DNA from: Marsupella aquatica
Taxonomy: Eukaryota; Marchantiophyta
Direction of reading: 5' to 3'
DNA: 64,000 nt
Assembly: GCA_973895155.1 (NCBI GenBank)
Contig: OZ316896.1
Span: forward strand, 9,176,001-9,240,000
The translations under genes and the position numbers were made by a program. The notes beneath the pieces were generated by a model. The model saw only the letters and a list, made by a program, of their open reading frames with translations. It was not told where the DNA came from and ran no database searches. Position 1 is the first letter of the stretch. Every line of letters begins with the position of its first letter. This document shows, piece by piece, positions 1-11,330 of the stretch.

Positions 1-1084
1 GGCGCCGCAGGAGAAGTAGGCCCATAGTGGCGAGGAGAGGAGAAGAGACGTTAAGTGAAGTGAAGTGAGGTCAGGAAGGGAAGCGAGAAGGGACAGAAGG
101 AAAGGGAGAAATGATGGAGGAGACGAAGAAGAAGAAGAAATGAGAAAGCAGTCAAGTAAGAACTGGCTGGGGCAGGCCTCCTGGCTGACATCTAAGAGCG
201 CCGGCATGTGGGCTGCCGCAATGCTAGCTTGGTGGACAACATCACAAGATTAGCATTGGTGTGCTGCCGGGACAACCCGGACGAAAGGCAAACGATTGGA
301 GAGGTCGCAACTCAGCTGGAGTTGTGAAAGGGGACCTAAGTATACCAAGACTGACGACGGGATTGATACCGCTGATGCATACAGCAAAGAAATGAACTCA
401 CCTGAGAGGAGGGAATCATTCATCGGCAGCCCTAGCGCCAGTCCCACCAAACTGCTCCTGGGATTATCACCGATCCTGGATTTTACACTCTTCAAACAAG
501 TCAAATGGTACTCAATAAAAATTTATGTTCTGGAGGTGGGCAAAGGATCACAACGCAATGGACTTCCACTATTCTTTCTGACTCGCCTTCCTCATGTGTG
601 AACCAGATGGGGAGAGCACAACTACGCAGTGTCTCACCTCACAATGGCTGCTTCTGCCCTCGCTTATGTTCCCCCTATATTGCTCTCTTTTCACCCCAAG
701 TCTTTTGCCTCGCGCGAAGTAGTAGCAGCTGCAGCCAATTTGATATACAAAAACGCCAAGAAAACAAATGAAGGCATGCAGGCAAGTCCTCTAATCCTCT
801 TCCTCCTCTCCGGCCTCCACCCTTGTCCTCGTACTCAAGTTTGACCTTGACTCCCCGCTCGACCCCCGCCTCGACCTTCACCTACTTTTGCTATTCCCCA
901 CCTTGAATGTTCTCACTGTATTGACTCAGATAGCAAGCACACAAGACAAGAGCTCAAAAGTCCAATTGCGCGAAAGCAGCTGCAGCAGCATGGATGAGAT
1001 TGGAGTTATAACTACTGTTACATCCTTATTATACCTCTGCTTAATGGCGAAGCTGCTTGCCAATGTACATGCTGCCACCTTACA
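1..1084. other. Unassigned sequence, no supported gene
   Basis: Several short ORFs occur on both strands but none has a recognisable domain or a convincing chain of splice sites. On the plus strand an ATG near 644 opens a short Ala-rich reading frame that could pass for a transit peptide, but it runs to a stop with no good donor, so I do not call it. The stretch just below 1085 should hold the 3' UTR of the minus-strand gene that ends there. Confidence 0.4.
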
Positions 1085-1570
1085 TCACTCGATCATTTTC
1101 CAAAGATAGGTTACTTTGTTGCAAAATGGATTGCTTGCAATCTGCAATGAAAGAGCTGATGTTCAGAACCCGGTTCAGTAGCTTTCCGTTGCTTTATGGT
1201 ATCACAGTTAGATTGACAAAAAGGGATGCAAAGTAATACCTTCAAAGCTTGGGCCTCTGCCAGATTTTCTTCCTGCTCTTTGGCTTTCACCGAGTCAAAC
1301 CAAGCCAAAACCCTGCATCAGAACATGTGCCAAACTGTCAACTACAAAAACCCCCGCAAAATCCCACATTAAAACCTGTATCACCAGAGTCACATCAACT
1401 CACAGGCATACATTGTAACGCAAACTAGCAAGAGGGTGGCATGCACTTACTTTACCAAGCGAGGAGCCGACGGGGAGTCAAAAGCAATAAGTTGACTGTG
1501 TAAGAGCAGAGTATAGACGCAGGATGCACCCCGCATGTAGCCCAAAGAAGATACAAGAGCTATGGCGAGT
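1085..1570 (-). CDS. C-terminal exons of an unrecognised gene
   Basis: Three minus-strand exons join in one frame: 1451-1570, 1240-1312 and 1085-1141. The junctions are a GTAAGT donor at 1450, a TGCAG acceptor just above 1312, a GTATTA donor at 1239 and a TTGCAG acceptor just above 1141. The joined frame gives about 82 residues ending in TGA. It starts with a small hydrophobic stretch (LAIALVSSLGYMRG), followed by a charged helix rich in Lys, Glu and Ala (VKAKEQEENLAEAQ) and a basic end (NKVTYLWKMIE). Phases match at both junctions (2/1, then 0), and residue usage is protein-like. I do not recognise the family. Exons further upstream are not seen: the sequence above 1571 runs into low-complexity DNA and the Copia remnant, so the gene may continue beyond it or be truncated. 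Confidence 0.55.
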
Positions 1571-2298
1571 CTAAAATTGCGTGACCTAAACTGGCAAGTG
1601 GGAGCGGGAGAGAGTACCTAGGGGAGAGAGAAATAGGGTACTTTTCACATGACGAAGGCACAGGGAGCGGGGCGAGGAGGAGGAGGCAAGGGGAGCTGGT
1701 GAGTGAACCCCCGAGCCGGCCCCCGAGCCGGCCCCCGAGTGAACCCCAGTGTGGCCAGCCCCCAGGTACCCCCCGGCACCCACCCATGATCACAGGAGCA
1801 CACAAACCCTGACGCATATACACCAGGCCCCGGACCAGGCCTCATATCTGGCCGTCTGACTAAAGCAAGAATTAATCTAATCCGTCTATGTGGGATAATA
1901 CCAAGTTGGCCCCAAAGACCCCGGCCCAATATCTACTCAACTCCCAAACACGTCTCCCAAAACCCATTTACCTCAACTTATGGATCACAAACCCTAAACC
2001 AAACTTGCCTTAGCATACCACATAATTAAATTATTGATTTAGTACATGGACACGTGTACTAATGAGGTGATGACATGTGGACCAACCATAGAGTGACGCG
2101 CGTCCTAGGCATTTTGGGTAACCTTGCGTAAAATTCTTGTGACATGTATTTGATAAGAACCTTATTATTAATATTGTGCCAAATGTATATATGGGGATGT
2201 TATCTACTTTAAAAATTATTGTAAAAATTACTTTGCATTGTATTAAAAATACCCTTGCGTCGTTCGCACGTCCGCCCTGTATTAGTAAGACTGAGGGC
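1571..2298. other. Intron or spacer with low-complexity GC-rich patch
   Basis: No gene is supported. Around 1690-1800 there is a C/G-rich patch with short repeats of a CCCGAGCCGGCC-like unit. This creates long Gly/Ala/Pro-rich ORFs that are artefacts of composition. From 1960 the DNA becomes AT-rich and stays so up to the Copia junction. Confidence 0.5.
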
Positions 2299-4034
2299 CC
2301 AGGGATTGCAACTCCCTCTGCATTGCTGCATTCCACTCATGCTTCTGCTCTGAAGCACAAGCCTCACTATACGAAGAAGGCTCTCCTTCTTCCAAGATCA
2401 AAGCCATGTCATCATCATCAGGTGCAATGTCAATATCATCTAGCTTAGATGAGTCTGCCCATTGACCATACCTGGTAGGAGCTCTAGTCGAACGACTAGA
2501 AGTTCTTCTAGTAGATGACTCAGGCTGATCTGCAGCTGCTGCTGGCTGAATTTGAGGTACCCCAACTTACAACAATCTTCTCCTCTTGTTCCATAACAGG
2601 AACCAGCTCCAAGCCCGGAGCTTCTCCATTTTTCCTGTCATGCACTGCATCATGACTAATCTCCCCCTCAACCCGATCCGGGATGGGAGATTTTCCCTTG
2701 TCAGTATGGGAGTCTTGAGAACTCTCCCCCTCCTTTGATGATCTGGATTCATTAAAGGACACATCTCTACTAACAATTAGCTTACAGGTTACTGGATCCC
2801 ATAACCTATAACCCTTCACACCTTTCTGATAGCCAAGGAAAATGCACTTCTTCGACTTGGACTCCAACTTGGATCGAAGCTGGGAAGGTGTAAGCACATA
2901 AGCATCACATCCAAAAATCCTTAGATGTGAGTAATCTGCTGGACGCCCGTACCTTATTTCAAATGGCGTCTTGAATCCAATAGAACTGGATGGAGAAAAA
3001 TTTACCAAATAAGCTGTAGTGTTGACAGCTTCAGCCCAAAACTCATGTGGTAAACATGATTGACTCAACATACTCCTCGAGCGGTCCAATAATGTTTGGT
3101 TGAGTCTCTCAGAAACACCATTCTGCTGAGGAGTATAACTTGTTGTGAGATGGCGGGTAATCCCCTGATCCTTACAATACGTTCCAAATTCCCCGGAACT
3201 GTATTCACCGCCGTTATCTGATCAAAGATATCTCACCTTATTACAAGTTTGATTCTCTACTTGGGCTTTCCACTCCTTAAAAGTGGCAAAAATATCAGAC
3301 TGATTGTGTAGAAAGTATATCCACACATACCTTGAGTAATCGTCTATAAACGTGACATAGTATAACCGTTCAGAATGTGAGGGAGTAGGGGCTGGATCCC
3401 ACACATCACTATGTACATACTTAAGTACCTCCTTACTGGTGTGAGTTCCAACTCCGAAGGGTTTCCTGTGCTGCTTCCCTAGCACACAGTGCTCACAAAA
3501 TTCCAACTTACAAGATAGCAAATTAGAAAGTAATCCTTTCTTCTGAAGAATAACCAAATCTTTTTCACTCATGTGGCCCAAACGGAAGTGCCACAGCCGG
3601 GCCGTCTCCTCATGAGATAAGGTTACATTGGCTTCATCACAACCTACACTGCCCTCTAAAACGTATAGATTTCTATGTCTCTTTCCCTTCAATACAACTT
3701 TAGTACCAATTGAAATCTGAAGGACACCATTAGCAGAACTCCACTGATGGCCATTTGCTTCTAAAACTCCAAGTGAAATGAGATTTTTTATCATGCTGGG
3801 AATAAGTCTCACATTCCTCACCGTTCTCACAGCACCATCAAACATCTGAAATCTTACAGATCCAAGTCCAACATCTTGACATGGGATTCCATTTCCCATC
3901 AACACTGACCTATTGGAAACCGTGTAAGAACTGAAAAAATCTCTCCTAGAGAAAATATGAAAAGTACATGCACTATCTAAAATCCAATCATCACTACCTG
4001 GATTTGACACTACGTTGAGAGCATAACCTTGATA
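2299..4034 (-). pseudogene. pol: Copia protease-integrase with truncated RT
   Basis: The frame continues from gag. The protease shows a DSACTFH active-site region near 3970, where DSGxTxH is usual. The integrase zinc domain (WHFRLGH...CEHC) lies near 3480-3590. The catalytic core has HSDVWDP and FIDDYSRYVW near 3320-3410, then a TGA stop at 3222-3224, then DNGGEY and PQQNGVSER near 3100-3215. The GKxS/FLGY-type integrase C-terminal region (FLGYQKGVKGYRLWDP) lies near 2800-2850. A frameshift near 2575 separates this from the acidic linker and the first RT residues (EWNAAMQRELQSL), after which homology ends. Confidence 0.93.
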
Positions 4035-5090
4035 TCACAATATGTCATCATCATCGAGTAAATCTACCTCATGCGAGCTCGATGCCGCGTTAGCAAAGGC
4101 AGTAGGGACCTTTACTCGACAATCCCTTTTCATGTGGCCAGACTTGCCACAATTCCAACATGCAAGAGGCTTACTCTCTTGCGATTTCCCTCTGGATTTA
4201 GATCTCCCCCGTGATGTAGATCTAAACCTGTTCTGCCCATTTGAGCGTTGCGCTGCTCTCCCACGGTTCACGTTCAGCGCAGTGCCAGAAGAAGATGCTG
4301 TCTATAATTGACCCAGCTTCTTCTGAGCATCATCAGACAGTAAAGAGCTCACCACCTCATTATACAAAATGGACTTCAGATCTCTGTACAAGAGCACCTG
4401 TTTCAAGCCCTAATAAGACAGCGGTAAGGAGCTTAACAAAAGCAAGGCCTTATCCTCATCTTCAACTCCTTTTCCCAGGTTTGACAGATCCATCGCTAGA
4501 CTATCAAACTCATCCAGGTGATCCTGCATTTTGCTCCCTTCCTTGAGCCTGAGGCTCCTCAAGAGAGACTTCTTGTACAGCCGGTCTGACGCATCTTCCC
4601 GACAGTACTTCTATCTAAGAGCCTTGAACAGTGACGCGCAATCCGCATAATCATCCAGCTGCTTGATGATGTGCGGCTTGAGATATAGCATCACTACATT
4701 GACAGCAATCACCTGCTCCTGTCTCCACTGTCTCATAGAAATCTCCTCCTCTCCATCATACTGCTCTCGCGAAGAGAGTAGATGAGCTAAGCCCATGGCC
4801 CGAAGGACACCCTTCACTTGCTTCTCCCACAACAAGTAATCAGTACGACCATCGTACTTCTCCACCTCAAACTTCACTCCTCCAAATCTAGCCATCTCCC
4901 TCTTCTTCCCTACTACCGACAACTCTGGTAGTAGTACAGCTTCCTCCACTCCATGCCTCACCGGTAATCGTACCGGTGACACTAGTTCCTCCTCAAATGG
5001 TAGCAGCTCCTCCTCAAACTCACCGTCTGATCGTCGCGATCTTGAAGCTCCACCGACGCCAATTCTTCCAGTATCCTTTGAGTCACTCAT
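4035..5090 (-). pseudogene. gag: Copia gag, broken by stop codons
   Basis: The frame starts at the ATG at 5090. It includes a gag-like core with the VEKYDGRTDYLLWEKQV stretch (the usual 'F.GxNY..W' gag region) and reaches a CCHC zinc knuckle, CWNCGKSGHMKRDC, near 4130-4170, preceded by an Arg/Ser-rich tract. In-frame stops stand at 4611-4613 (TAG), 4410-4412 (TAG), 4302-4304 (TAG) and 4035-4037 (TGA). The flanking frame continues unchanged past each one, so these are point changes rather than shifts. The product would form the virus-like particle; here it cannot be made full length. Confidence 0.92.
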
Positions 5091-6715
5091 ATGAAACAAT
5101 CACGAAAACACATCTTTTTTTAAAACTTCTCACAAAACTCAAAACTCAACACCGTCGCGTAGCCCACAAAGCTAGGAGTCCAATACTGAAAGACGAAATC
5201 AAAATCAAAATTTGACGGAAAAGTTATTCAAATTTTGGTCGGGTGGGTAAAACCTTGGGAAACTCCCCCGTTTTGACCACCACGGAGAATAACCAAAATA
5301 CCCAGTACAACCCGTCGTTGGAATTGCAATGTGATTGGTGCGCCGCGTTGCTAACTCCATTGGCTACGTCCTCGCCGAAAAAGAACCAAAAAAGTTACCG
5401 TTTGGCAGACGGAATCTTTGTCGGATGGCCAAAAAACAGCTCTCTGTTTTTTGGGAATATTCCCGCATAGTACAGCAGGTCTCACAAGGGGCCGTTCCCC
5501 CTGTCGGAGTGGTTAAAACGGAGGGCGGCAGGTCCCGACACCAAGGTTAAACCAATAAGGAGGAAAAAAAGTGGCAAAAAAAGGCCCTAAAGGGGGTGCA
5601 AAGCCCCTTATCACAAAAATACAAGTATATAAAGAAAAGGCGCATCCGCGTCGTATAGGCGACGCGAGGTGGGCCAGCGGGTGTACAGGGCGCCGGGGCG
5701 GGAAAAAGACAGGAGTACGCGGGCAAAAGGGGGGAGAATACGGGCTGCGTACGCCTGAGGCACGGCCGGGGAGGGCGAGGCGACCGGCAGGGCTCCAGGT
5801 CGCGAGCGGGGGTTGTCCAGAGGGCGAGCGCGGGGGCACGGGCGAAAAAAGGCCGAGTGTTCGTAAGGGCAGCTGCCGAGCGGCAGCTTTCGCGCCGGCT
5901 GGCGCTGCGCGGGAGGTCACGGCTGCAAGGAGGAGGGGGGGAGTCGCGAAGGAGTATGAGGGGAGGGCCGGGTGTGTGTATACACACACAAGTTCCAAAA
6001 GGACCCCCTTAAAACGAAAAAAGGACCCTTATGGAAGAAAATGAGTTCTCACCTTAAAAAAGCCGTTGTTTACACAAGGGAAAGATGAGTGCCGACGGTC
6101 CAAAGTTGCCAAATTTCACCGGTGAGGTCTGCTAGCTCCGCAGTGGGAAAAACTTTCCGTCGTGTCACACTTACTCCGCGTCAAGTGCCAATCTCGGGCT
6201 CAAAACGACCGCTTTGCCGCGATCAAACCGTTGAGCCATAGCACTTTGCGTTTCTTCCACCAAGTCGGACGTCACGAAGAGAAACCCGGTTCAGATGGGA
6301 ACAAGCTCCATAGCCTATGAAAAAACCTGAACGCCTACATCACTCGTCACGTCGCACTCGGTAACAACTCGGTAGCAATCCAGCTACCGAAACGACCAGC
6401 TCGCTTCAACCTTCAACTTGAGCTATAACATGCGACGCCTCCCACACCGCACAGCTCACACCGTTGAAAAAACAATCTCTGGTCTCTCCCCCGAAAAGCC
6501 ATCGAACATGAATAAAACCTGAACGACGCAAATTTCAATTCCTTCGCACCACGGATACCGATCAGCGAGTTCTAACCACCGTTAGAAAGCCCTCTCACTA
6601 ACCTATCCGCTCAGCCACACACATTCGAGTTTCAAGCGACGAAACTCCGAATGTACCATCGACAATGAACGCTGGAAAAACCTGTCACAAAAAAACCTCG
6701 TCACCTCCCAGGCAT
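5091..6715 (-). other. Copia leader with an embedded CpG-rich block
   Basis: About 1.6 kb separates the PBS from the gag start, long for a Copia leader. The outer part (about 6060-6715) is ordinary mixed sequence. The part from about 5470 to 6050 is different: very GC- and CpG-rich, with a TATATAAAG string near 5625 and a short inverted repeat, CGCGTCG/CGACGCG, near 5648-5667. Near 5500, GTCGGAGTGGTTAAAACGG resembles a tRNA A-box (Ser/Leu type) on the plus strand, with a weak B-box-like GGTTAAACC downstream. The open frame there (about 157 codons, plus) looks like a by-product of composition. It may be a separate insertion. Confidence 0.5.
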
Positions 6716-6727
6716 GCTCTGATACCA
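6716..6727 (-). promoter_or_regulatory. Primer-binding site (initiator tRNA-Met)
   Basis: The minus-strand 12-mer TGGTATCAGAGC is the classic plant Copia primer-binding site, complementary to the 3' end of initiator tRNA-Met. It lies two bases inside the LTR end, as expected. It fixes both the element's orientation and the LTR boundary. Confidence 0.95.
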
Positions 6728-6729
6728 CT

Positions 6730-7061
6730 TGTTGAGCATAGACGACATTCCCATGAACCATCCAATGCACAATAGTCGATATAGAGAGATACGTGGTTCA
6801 CCTCCACATGAGGCTACGTCCACGGGAACACACAAGAGCTTTACTGCACTCTAGGCCGACCGGCCATACCAAACATCCACAACACAAGCTCTCCCTATCT
6901 CTCAACTAGCTCTGTAACAATGAGCCTAAGTTCCACTAGGGTCTAACATCAGCCCTGGCTATATGCACACCAGCACTACCGCTAACATTAGCTAAGTCCT
7001 AACCCGAGTTAGACTAACTGTGGTTAGCTCATGAGTCACAAGACTAGAGCAATATCTAACA
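6730..7061 (-). repeat. 5' LTR of the Copia element
   Basis: On the minus strand the segment starts TGTTAGATATTG and ends ATGCTCAACA, giving the usual TG...CA ends. It is about 332 bp. The PBS follows after two bases. It aligns along its whole length with 51241-51568; the best-matched core surrounds GGCTCATTGTTAC and GGTATGGCCGGTCGGCC. It would hold the element's promoter and polyadenylation signals. The matching 3' LTR was lost with the truncated end. Confidence 0.93.
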
Positions 7062-8320
7062 AGATTCTCCTCTACTGTTGCTAAACTAGGAAAAACTAAA
7101 AATCTCTCAATGCTTTAAGTGTACTAAAGTCCTTCTCAAGCCTTTAGATGTGGATCATCTCGTTAGAAAGATTGTCCTCTACTTTTGCTAAGCTTTGAGA
7201 CACAATCACTGATGGCGTGGGCAATTGGGGAAACACTGTTGTCTCCAAACCTTCAACTCCCTAAACTTCAAAGCCAATTAAAATGTTCTTGGTGAGTAAT
7301 TAAGAGCGAAAATTCAACTAATTATGTTTTGTTGCATGATCCTAGTTGTCTCTGAAGTTGATACTTGTATGGAGGATCCAAAGTGAAGCTCCCCTGAAAT
7401 AGTGAGTTTGGCAAGATGCTGAGATGGATCATTGTAACTCAAATGGACCACTTTGAACCATAGTATTTTATTTCTGTTAATTAACATTTTTCTTTTGTTT
7501 AAATTGGAGAAGGTCCCCACAAGGACTTTTGTAGTAAACAGTGCCCAAGAAATTGCAATTACATATGATTTATGTTAATACCTCTCTTTTGTATGAATTA
7601 GAAAAGGACAGTTTACCTACAAAAAGAGTGTCAAACAAAATACAATGGAGTGTCACCAAAAGGTCCAAAGAGGACAAACACACTCAAAAGAAGAGGACAA
7701 ATGACAACCCTGAAAACCTTGAAAGAATTTTATTTTTTTAAATAAGATCTAATGGTTCAAATTCCGAATGTGGCAACTAAGTTCAGTTTGCAAGTGAGAT
7801 GTGGATGTTCTTTAAGGGGCCAAGCTTCCATTGAGGCGCAGTAGTGCCCATCACCAGAGATCTACGATCTATGCTCAGTGTCACTGGACTAAAGGGGGGC
7901 CCACCCCCATGATGATGAGGTTAGCCTGGCACACCATATACATTCGTTTCCCTTGGGCACATTGCATATTTGCATCTGAGACAACAAATCGCCACTCAGA
8001 AAGAAAAGAAGAGACAATATCATCCAAGGTGAAGAAAGAAAGAAGGGACCCAAGTTACCCAGCACTCCAGCACGGGCGCAGGCGCTCCAGACCGGGTGGG
8101 AGTGCGAAAGGGCAGGCATTTTGCAATTATTTTGGAGGCTGGAGTACATGAACCCTCCATAAGTGCGACGGCTTGGTTACCGGCATTGTCTTGCACTTAT
8201 CAAATTTTGATTGATTGATAGTTACAATAAATTAAACCACATTGTTGCAAGTAAGTTTGGTAAGTGCAACCCTGAGTACTTTGTGAGAGAAAATTAGCCA
8301 TGCAGAATCAGAAAAAACTG
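7062..8320. other. Spacer without a supported gene
   Basis: AT-rich sequence with short ORFs on both strands and no recognisable domains. A B-box-like GGTTCAAATTCC occurs near 7754, but there is no matching A-box at the right spacing, so no tRNA or SINE is called. Confidence 0.4.
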
Positions 8321-8945
8321 CCATCATTATTCACCACTTTGCATTCTGAGAACCACAAAGTATTCCATTGGGTTAAGGAATGATTGCCACTGAAAACATG
8401 CAGGCCATGGTCACATTCCAGAACCAGAGTACATACAATTCTGAATTGAAATTTTTGCCCACTAAAAAGAATGCTGGCCATGGCAAAAATTCCCAAGATT
8501 CCAACCCTCTAAGAAGCAGTCACCACATTTGACAAAAACTGGCTACTGTAAATTTTCTGTGGTCCATTTGTCAGAAGCCCTTGTCCTTACATATAGGAAG
8601 ATCTATGGTCCAAAAGTAATTTAGTAAAATTATAATGGGCATCTTGGTAGCATTTCCACTTTAGACAAGTTGACATTACCCACACTTGCTGAAAAGGACA
8701 AATTTGCCATAATTTCACCACTTTGCATTCTGAGAAGCACAAAGTGCTCATTAGGTTAAGGAATGTTTGCCACTAAAAAACTGCTGGCCATGGTCACATT
8801 CCAGAACCAGAGCTGCATGCAATTAAGAATTGAATTTTTTACGGAGTTAAAAAAATGCTGGTGATGGCAGAAATTCACCCGATTGCAGCTCTCTTAAAAG
8901 TATTGACCACATTTGGCAAATAATTAGCTACACTGTTCACCGCAA
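8321..8945. repeat. Direct duplication of about 230 bp
   Basis: 8321-8552 and 8709-8945 are clearly related. Shared landmarks in the same order are CACCACTTTGCATTCTGAG, GGTTAAGGAATG, GCTGGCCATGG or its variant, CACATTCCAGAACCAGAG and GACCACATTTG. The copies are diverged by substitutions and small gaps, so the duplication is old. No coding potential is seen in either copy. Confidence 0.85.
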
Positions 8946-9172
8946 TTATAAAAGGAGTTCTAACCGGGGTTCTGGCTAGCTAGAGACTAACTTAAATGCT
9001 AAGGAAGTGGGGGTTTAAAATTATTTTCATTGTTTACTAGCACATTACAATTTTGAAAGTGAAGCCCAGATAGACCACCATGTTGGACACATTGCTCCCG
9101 TCGATCACATTTTGGTGGTCCATGGGAGTTTTGGGCTTATAACTTGATGATTATGAGTTTTAAAATAATTTT

Positions 9173-9783
9173 TAGTTTTACTTTTTTGGCCAACCTATCC
9201 CCCAACTGACTGTAATTATCAACTTGTCTCCCAAACTATTTTAATGCCTAAGTTGACCCCCTTTTCAAATATTGGGTACTCTAACTCCTCTACTGAAGTC
9301 ACGGTAGTTCCGCATTGGCTGCCTGCCACATGACAAGGGCAATTTGCCACAGGGAATTCTACCCTAACCTGGGCTGGCTCATTCCCATTTTTACAATTAT
9401 TTAGGGAGTACCGGGCTGGCTCCCTTGAGTTGCGCCAAGGCAGCCCCAACCCCGGTTTCCTCCCCTTCCAGCTTACCCGCAAAGGGACAGGCTTAACAAC
9501 ATGGCCTCCCCTTTCTTCCCTTTGCCGGCCAGGTACTCCCTAAATTGACACAATGGGAGTGAGTTGGCCCCGTTTAGAGTCTAACCAGTTGAGGTTCAGC
9601 ATGGTCAGTAGTGCGTTGCCACAAGGTAGGCGGCCAATGTGGAACGACCTCAGGATAAACACAAGAATTAGAGTAACCCATATTTGGAATGGGGGTCAAC
9701 TTTGGAATTAAAATAGTTTGGGGGACAAGTTGATAATTACAATAGTTTTGGGGGTAGGTTAGTAAAAAGTTGTTTCTAGTTTT
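9173..9783. mobile_element. Non-autonomous TIR transposon, about 590 bp
   Basis: The left end (from about 9180) and the reverse complement of the right end (to about 9770) match over roughly 100 bp. Both contain a C-run, then TAATTATCAACTTGTC, CCCAAACTATTTTAAT and AAGTTGACCCCC in the same order. TAGTTTT occurs at 9173-9179 and at 9777-9783 as a candidate target duplication, although a few extra bases sit between it and the right terminal repeat. The sequence on either side is contiguous in a related repeat at about 33526-33700, which acts as an empty site. No transposase frame is present. Superfamily is uncertain. Confidence 0.85.
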
Positions 9784-9829
9784 CATCTGCAAGGTAACCA
9801 GAGAAGGAGGAGACATAAAAAAGCAGAAG

Positions 9830-10302
9830 CCCTAATATTTCATATCAAAAAAATGAAATTAATATAAAAAAAGAAGCCCTAATATTTCATATCAACACAA
9901 TGAAATTAACGGGGAAATTAATCTGATAGAATTGAAAAGTTCACTGTCACTTTGATGGAAGTGTAGCTTACTTACCTCTAGCGGATACTCAAAACTTAAA
10001 AAACATTAGAATTGATGATGGAAATGTAGCTAACCTAGCTCTAGCAGATACTCAATACTTAAAAAAATATTGGAATTTATGAGCATTAAGTTATTACCAT
10101 TCAACTCAAATTTTGGGGAAATGTGGTCCACGGGAACATCATTTTCAGTCCATGGGTGCTTCGATTTCCATCAAGTTATAACCATTCAACTTAAACATTG
10201 GGGAAATGTGTTTCATGGGAGCATCATTTTCAGTCCATGGGTGCTTTGATTTCCATCAGGTTATTACCATTCAACTCAAACATTGGAGAAATGTGTTCCA
10301 TT
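9830..10302. repeat. Stacked short tandem duplications
   Basis: Three sets lie one after another. At about 9835-9905 a unit beginning GAAGCCCTAATATTTCATATC occurs twice. At about 9957-10080 a unit of about 64 bp containing AGCTCTAGCAGATACTCAA or its variant occurs twice. At 10090-10302 a unit with an 85-bp period occurs 2.5 times (starts at 10090, 10175 and 10260); each begins GTTATNACCATTCAACT and contains CATCATTTTCAGTCCATGG. A fragment of the last unit recurs near 11741. Confidence 0.85.
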
Positions 10303-11330
10303 AACTCCTATAATACACAGTTGCGCCACTTTTTGACGAGCTTTTTGAAGTGGTCTTCATTCAAAATTTACAGTTTTCCATGCCAAGTGAAAGAAATAAA
10401 ATATGCAAAGCAAAGCTAAGAGAACAAATAAAAATAAAGCCATGGCAAAATATGAAGGGGAACAGAATACTTCTTGGTATTCCTCATCACTTTAGCAAAT
10501 AGACTTTTGATGTCATCATTGTACTTGAAAATACACTCTTTTTATCTAATCATTCTCCATGGTCTTATGTGTACTGACCTTGCCCCAATATACACCTCAT
10601 GTGCATGCAATGCAAGGAGAATGTATACACTCATTCCCCTTGGTACTCATATGAATGAAATCATTTTATAAAAACAAATATACTTGGCAAAATTCAATAT
10701 ATATTTGGATGATATAACAAGGGGTTGGGAGCCAAACCACTCTTGGCTAGGGTGCCAGGGTTTAGGGATACATATATAAAGGGACAATCACATTTGACAA
10801 CATCAAAAACTATAATAAGGCATAGCGCCTTTTTTTTGCAGTGGCCATCATTTGAATTCACAGGTATGGGTGAAAGAAATTCAATACGGAAAAAAACCAA
10901 AGCAATACCGACCAAAAATGGCCCTCACACCAGCTCCTGAGGTCAACTGTCGTCTGATCGTGGTGACAGCACCGAGCCGAGGCAAGCAAAATGTCGTGTG
11001 GCCAGCCTCTACTACAAGTGGGGCGACCACTCTGCCGCCTTGCCCCGCGCGCTGACCGTCGACTGCCGCACTCTTACCTCCCACCACCCTCCTTCCTGAA
11101 ATGGAGGGGTAAACAGGAAAAAGGGGCATTCTATGCACGTTCTCCACATATTAGTTAAGGAGTTTCCTTTTCAGCAAGTGTGGCAGCTGTAAAATGGAAA
11201 TAACAAGTGGTAAACAGGAAAAAGGCCCGATCGCAGGGGGGTCCACTTCTTTTACACGGAGTGAGGGCCCAGGGGCCTCGCCCCACTCCCTCCTTCTTCC
11301 CTTCTCCCCTGCCCCACTCTTTTTAAGGAC
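10303..11330. other. Spacer holding copies of a dispersed short motif
   Basis: No gene is supported. Near 10310-10400 and 10795-10885 there are two copies of a motif family seen again at 18570, 18660, 19370 and 19500. The shared features are CAAAAACTATAATAAG, a CGC/TGC plus T-run block, AGTGG(T/C)CNTCATT, and in some copies GTGAAAGAAAT. The GC-rich patch at 10920-11100 has overlapping ORFs on both strands but no known domain. Confidence 0.45.

Larger units (their letters stand above)
2299..7061 (-). mobile_element. Degenerate, 3'-truncated Ty1/Copia LTR retrotransposon
   Basis: Read on the minus strand, the element has a 5' LTR (6730-7061), a primer-binding site, a long leader, then gag, protease and integrase in one reading frame. 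Domain order (protease, integrase, then reverse transcriptase) is that of Copia. Homology stops at about 2299, inside the first residues of reverse transcriptase. RT, RNase H and the 3' LTR are missing from this window. The coding frame carries five in-frame stop codons and one frameshift, so the element is dead and non-autonomous. A solo LTR of the same family lies at 51241-51568. Confidence 0.95.

Noticed and set aside
5571-6044. 157-codon plus ORF rich in Gly, Arg and Lys
   Set aside because: Lies in the Copia leader in a CpG-rich block; both strands are open there, which reflects composition, and no domain is visible.
7753-7764. B-box-like GGTTCAAATTCC
   Set aside because: No A-box, no cloverleaf and no similarity to the SINE body around it.
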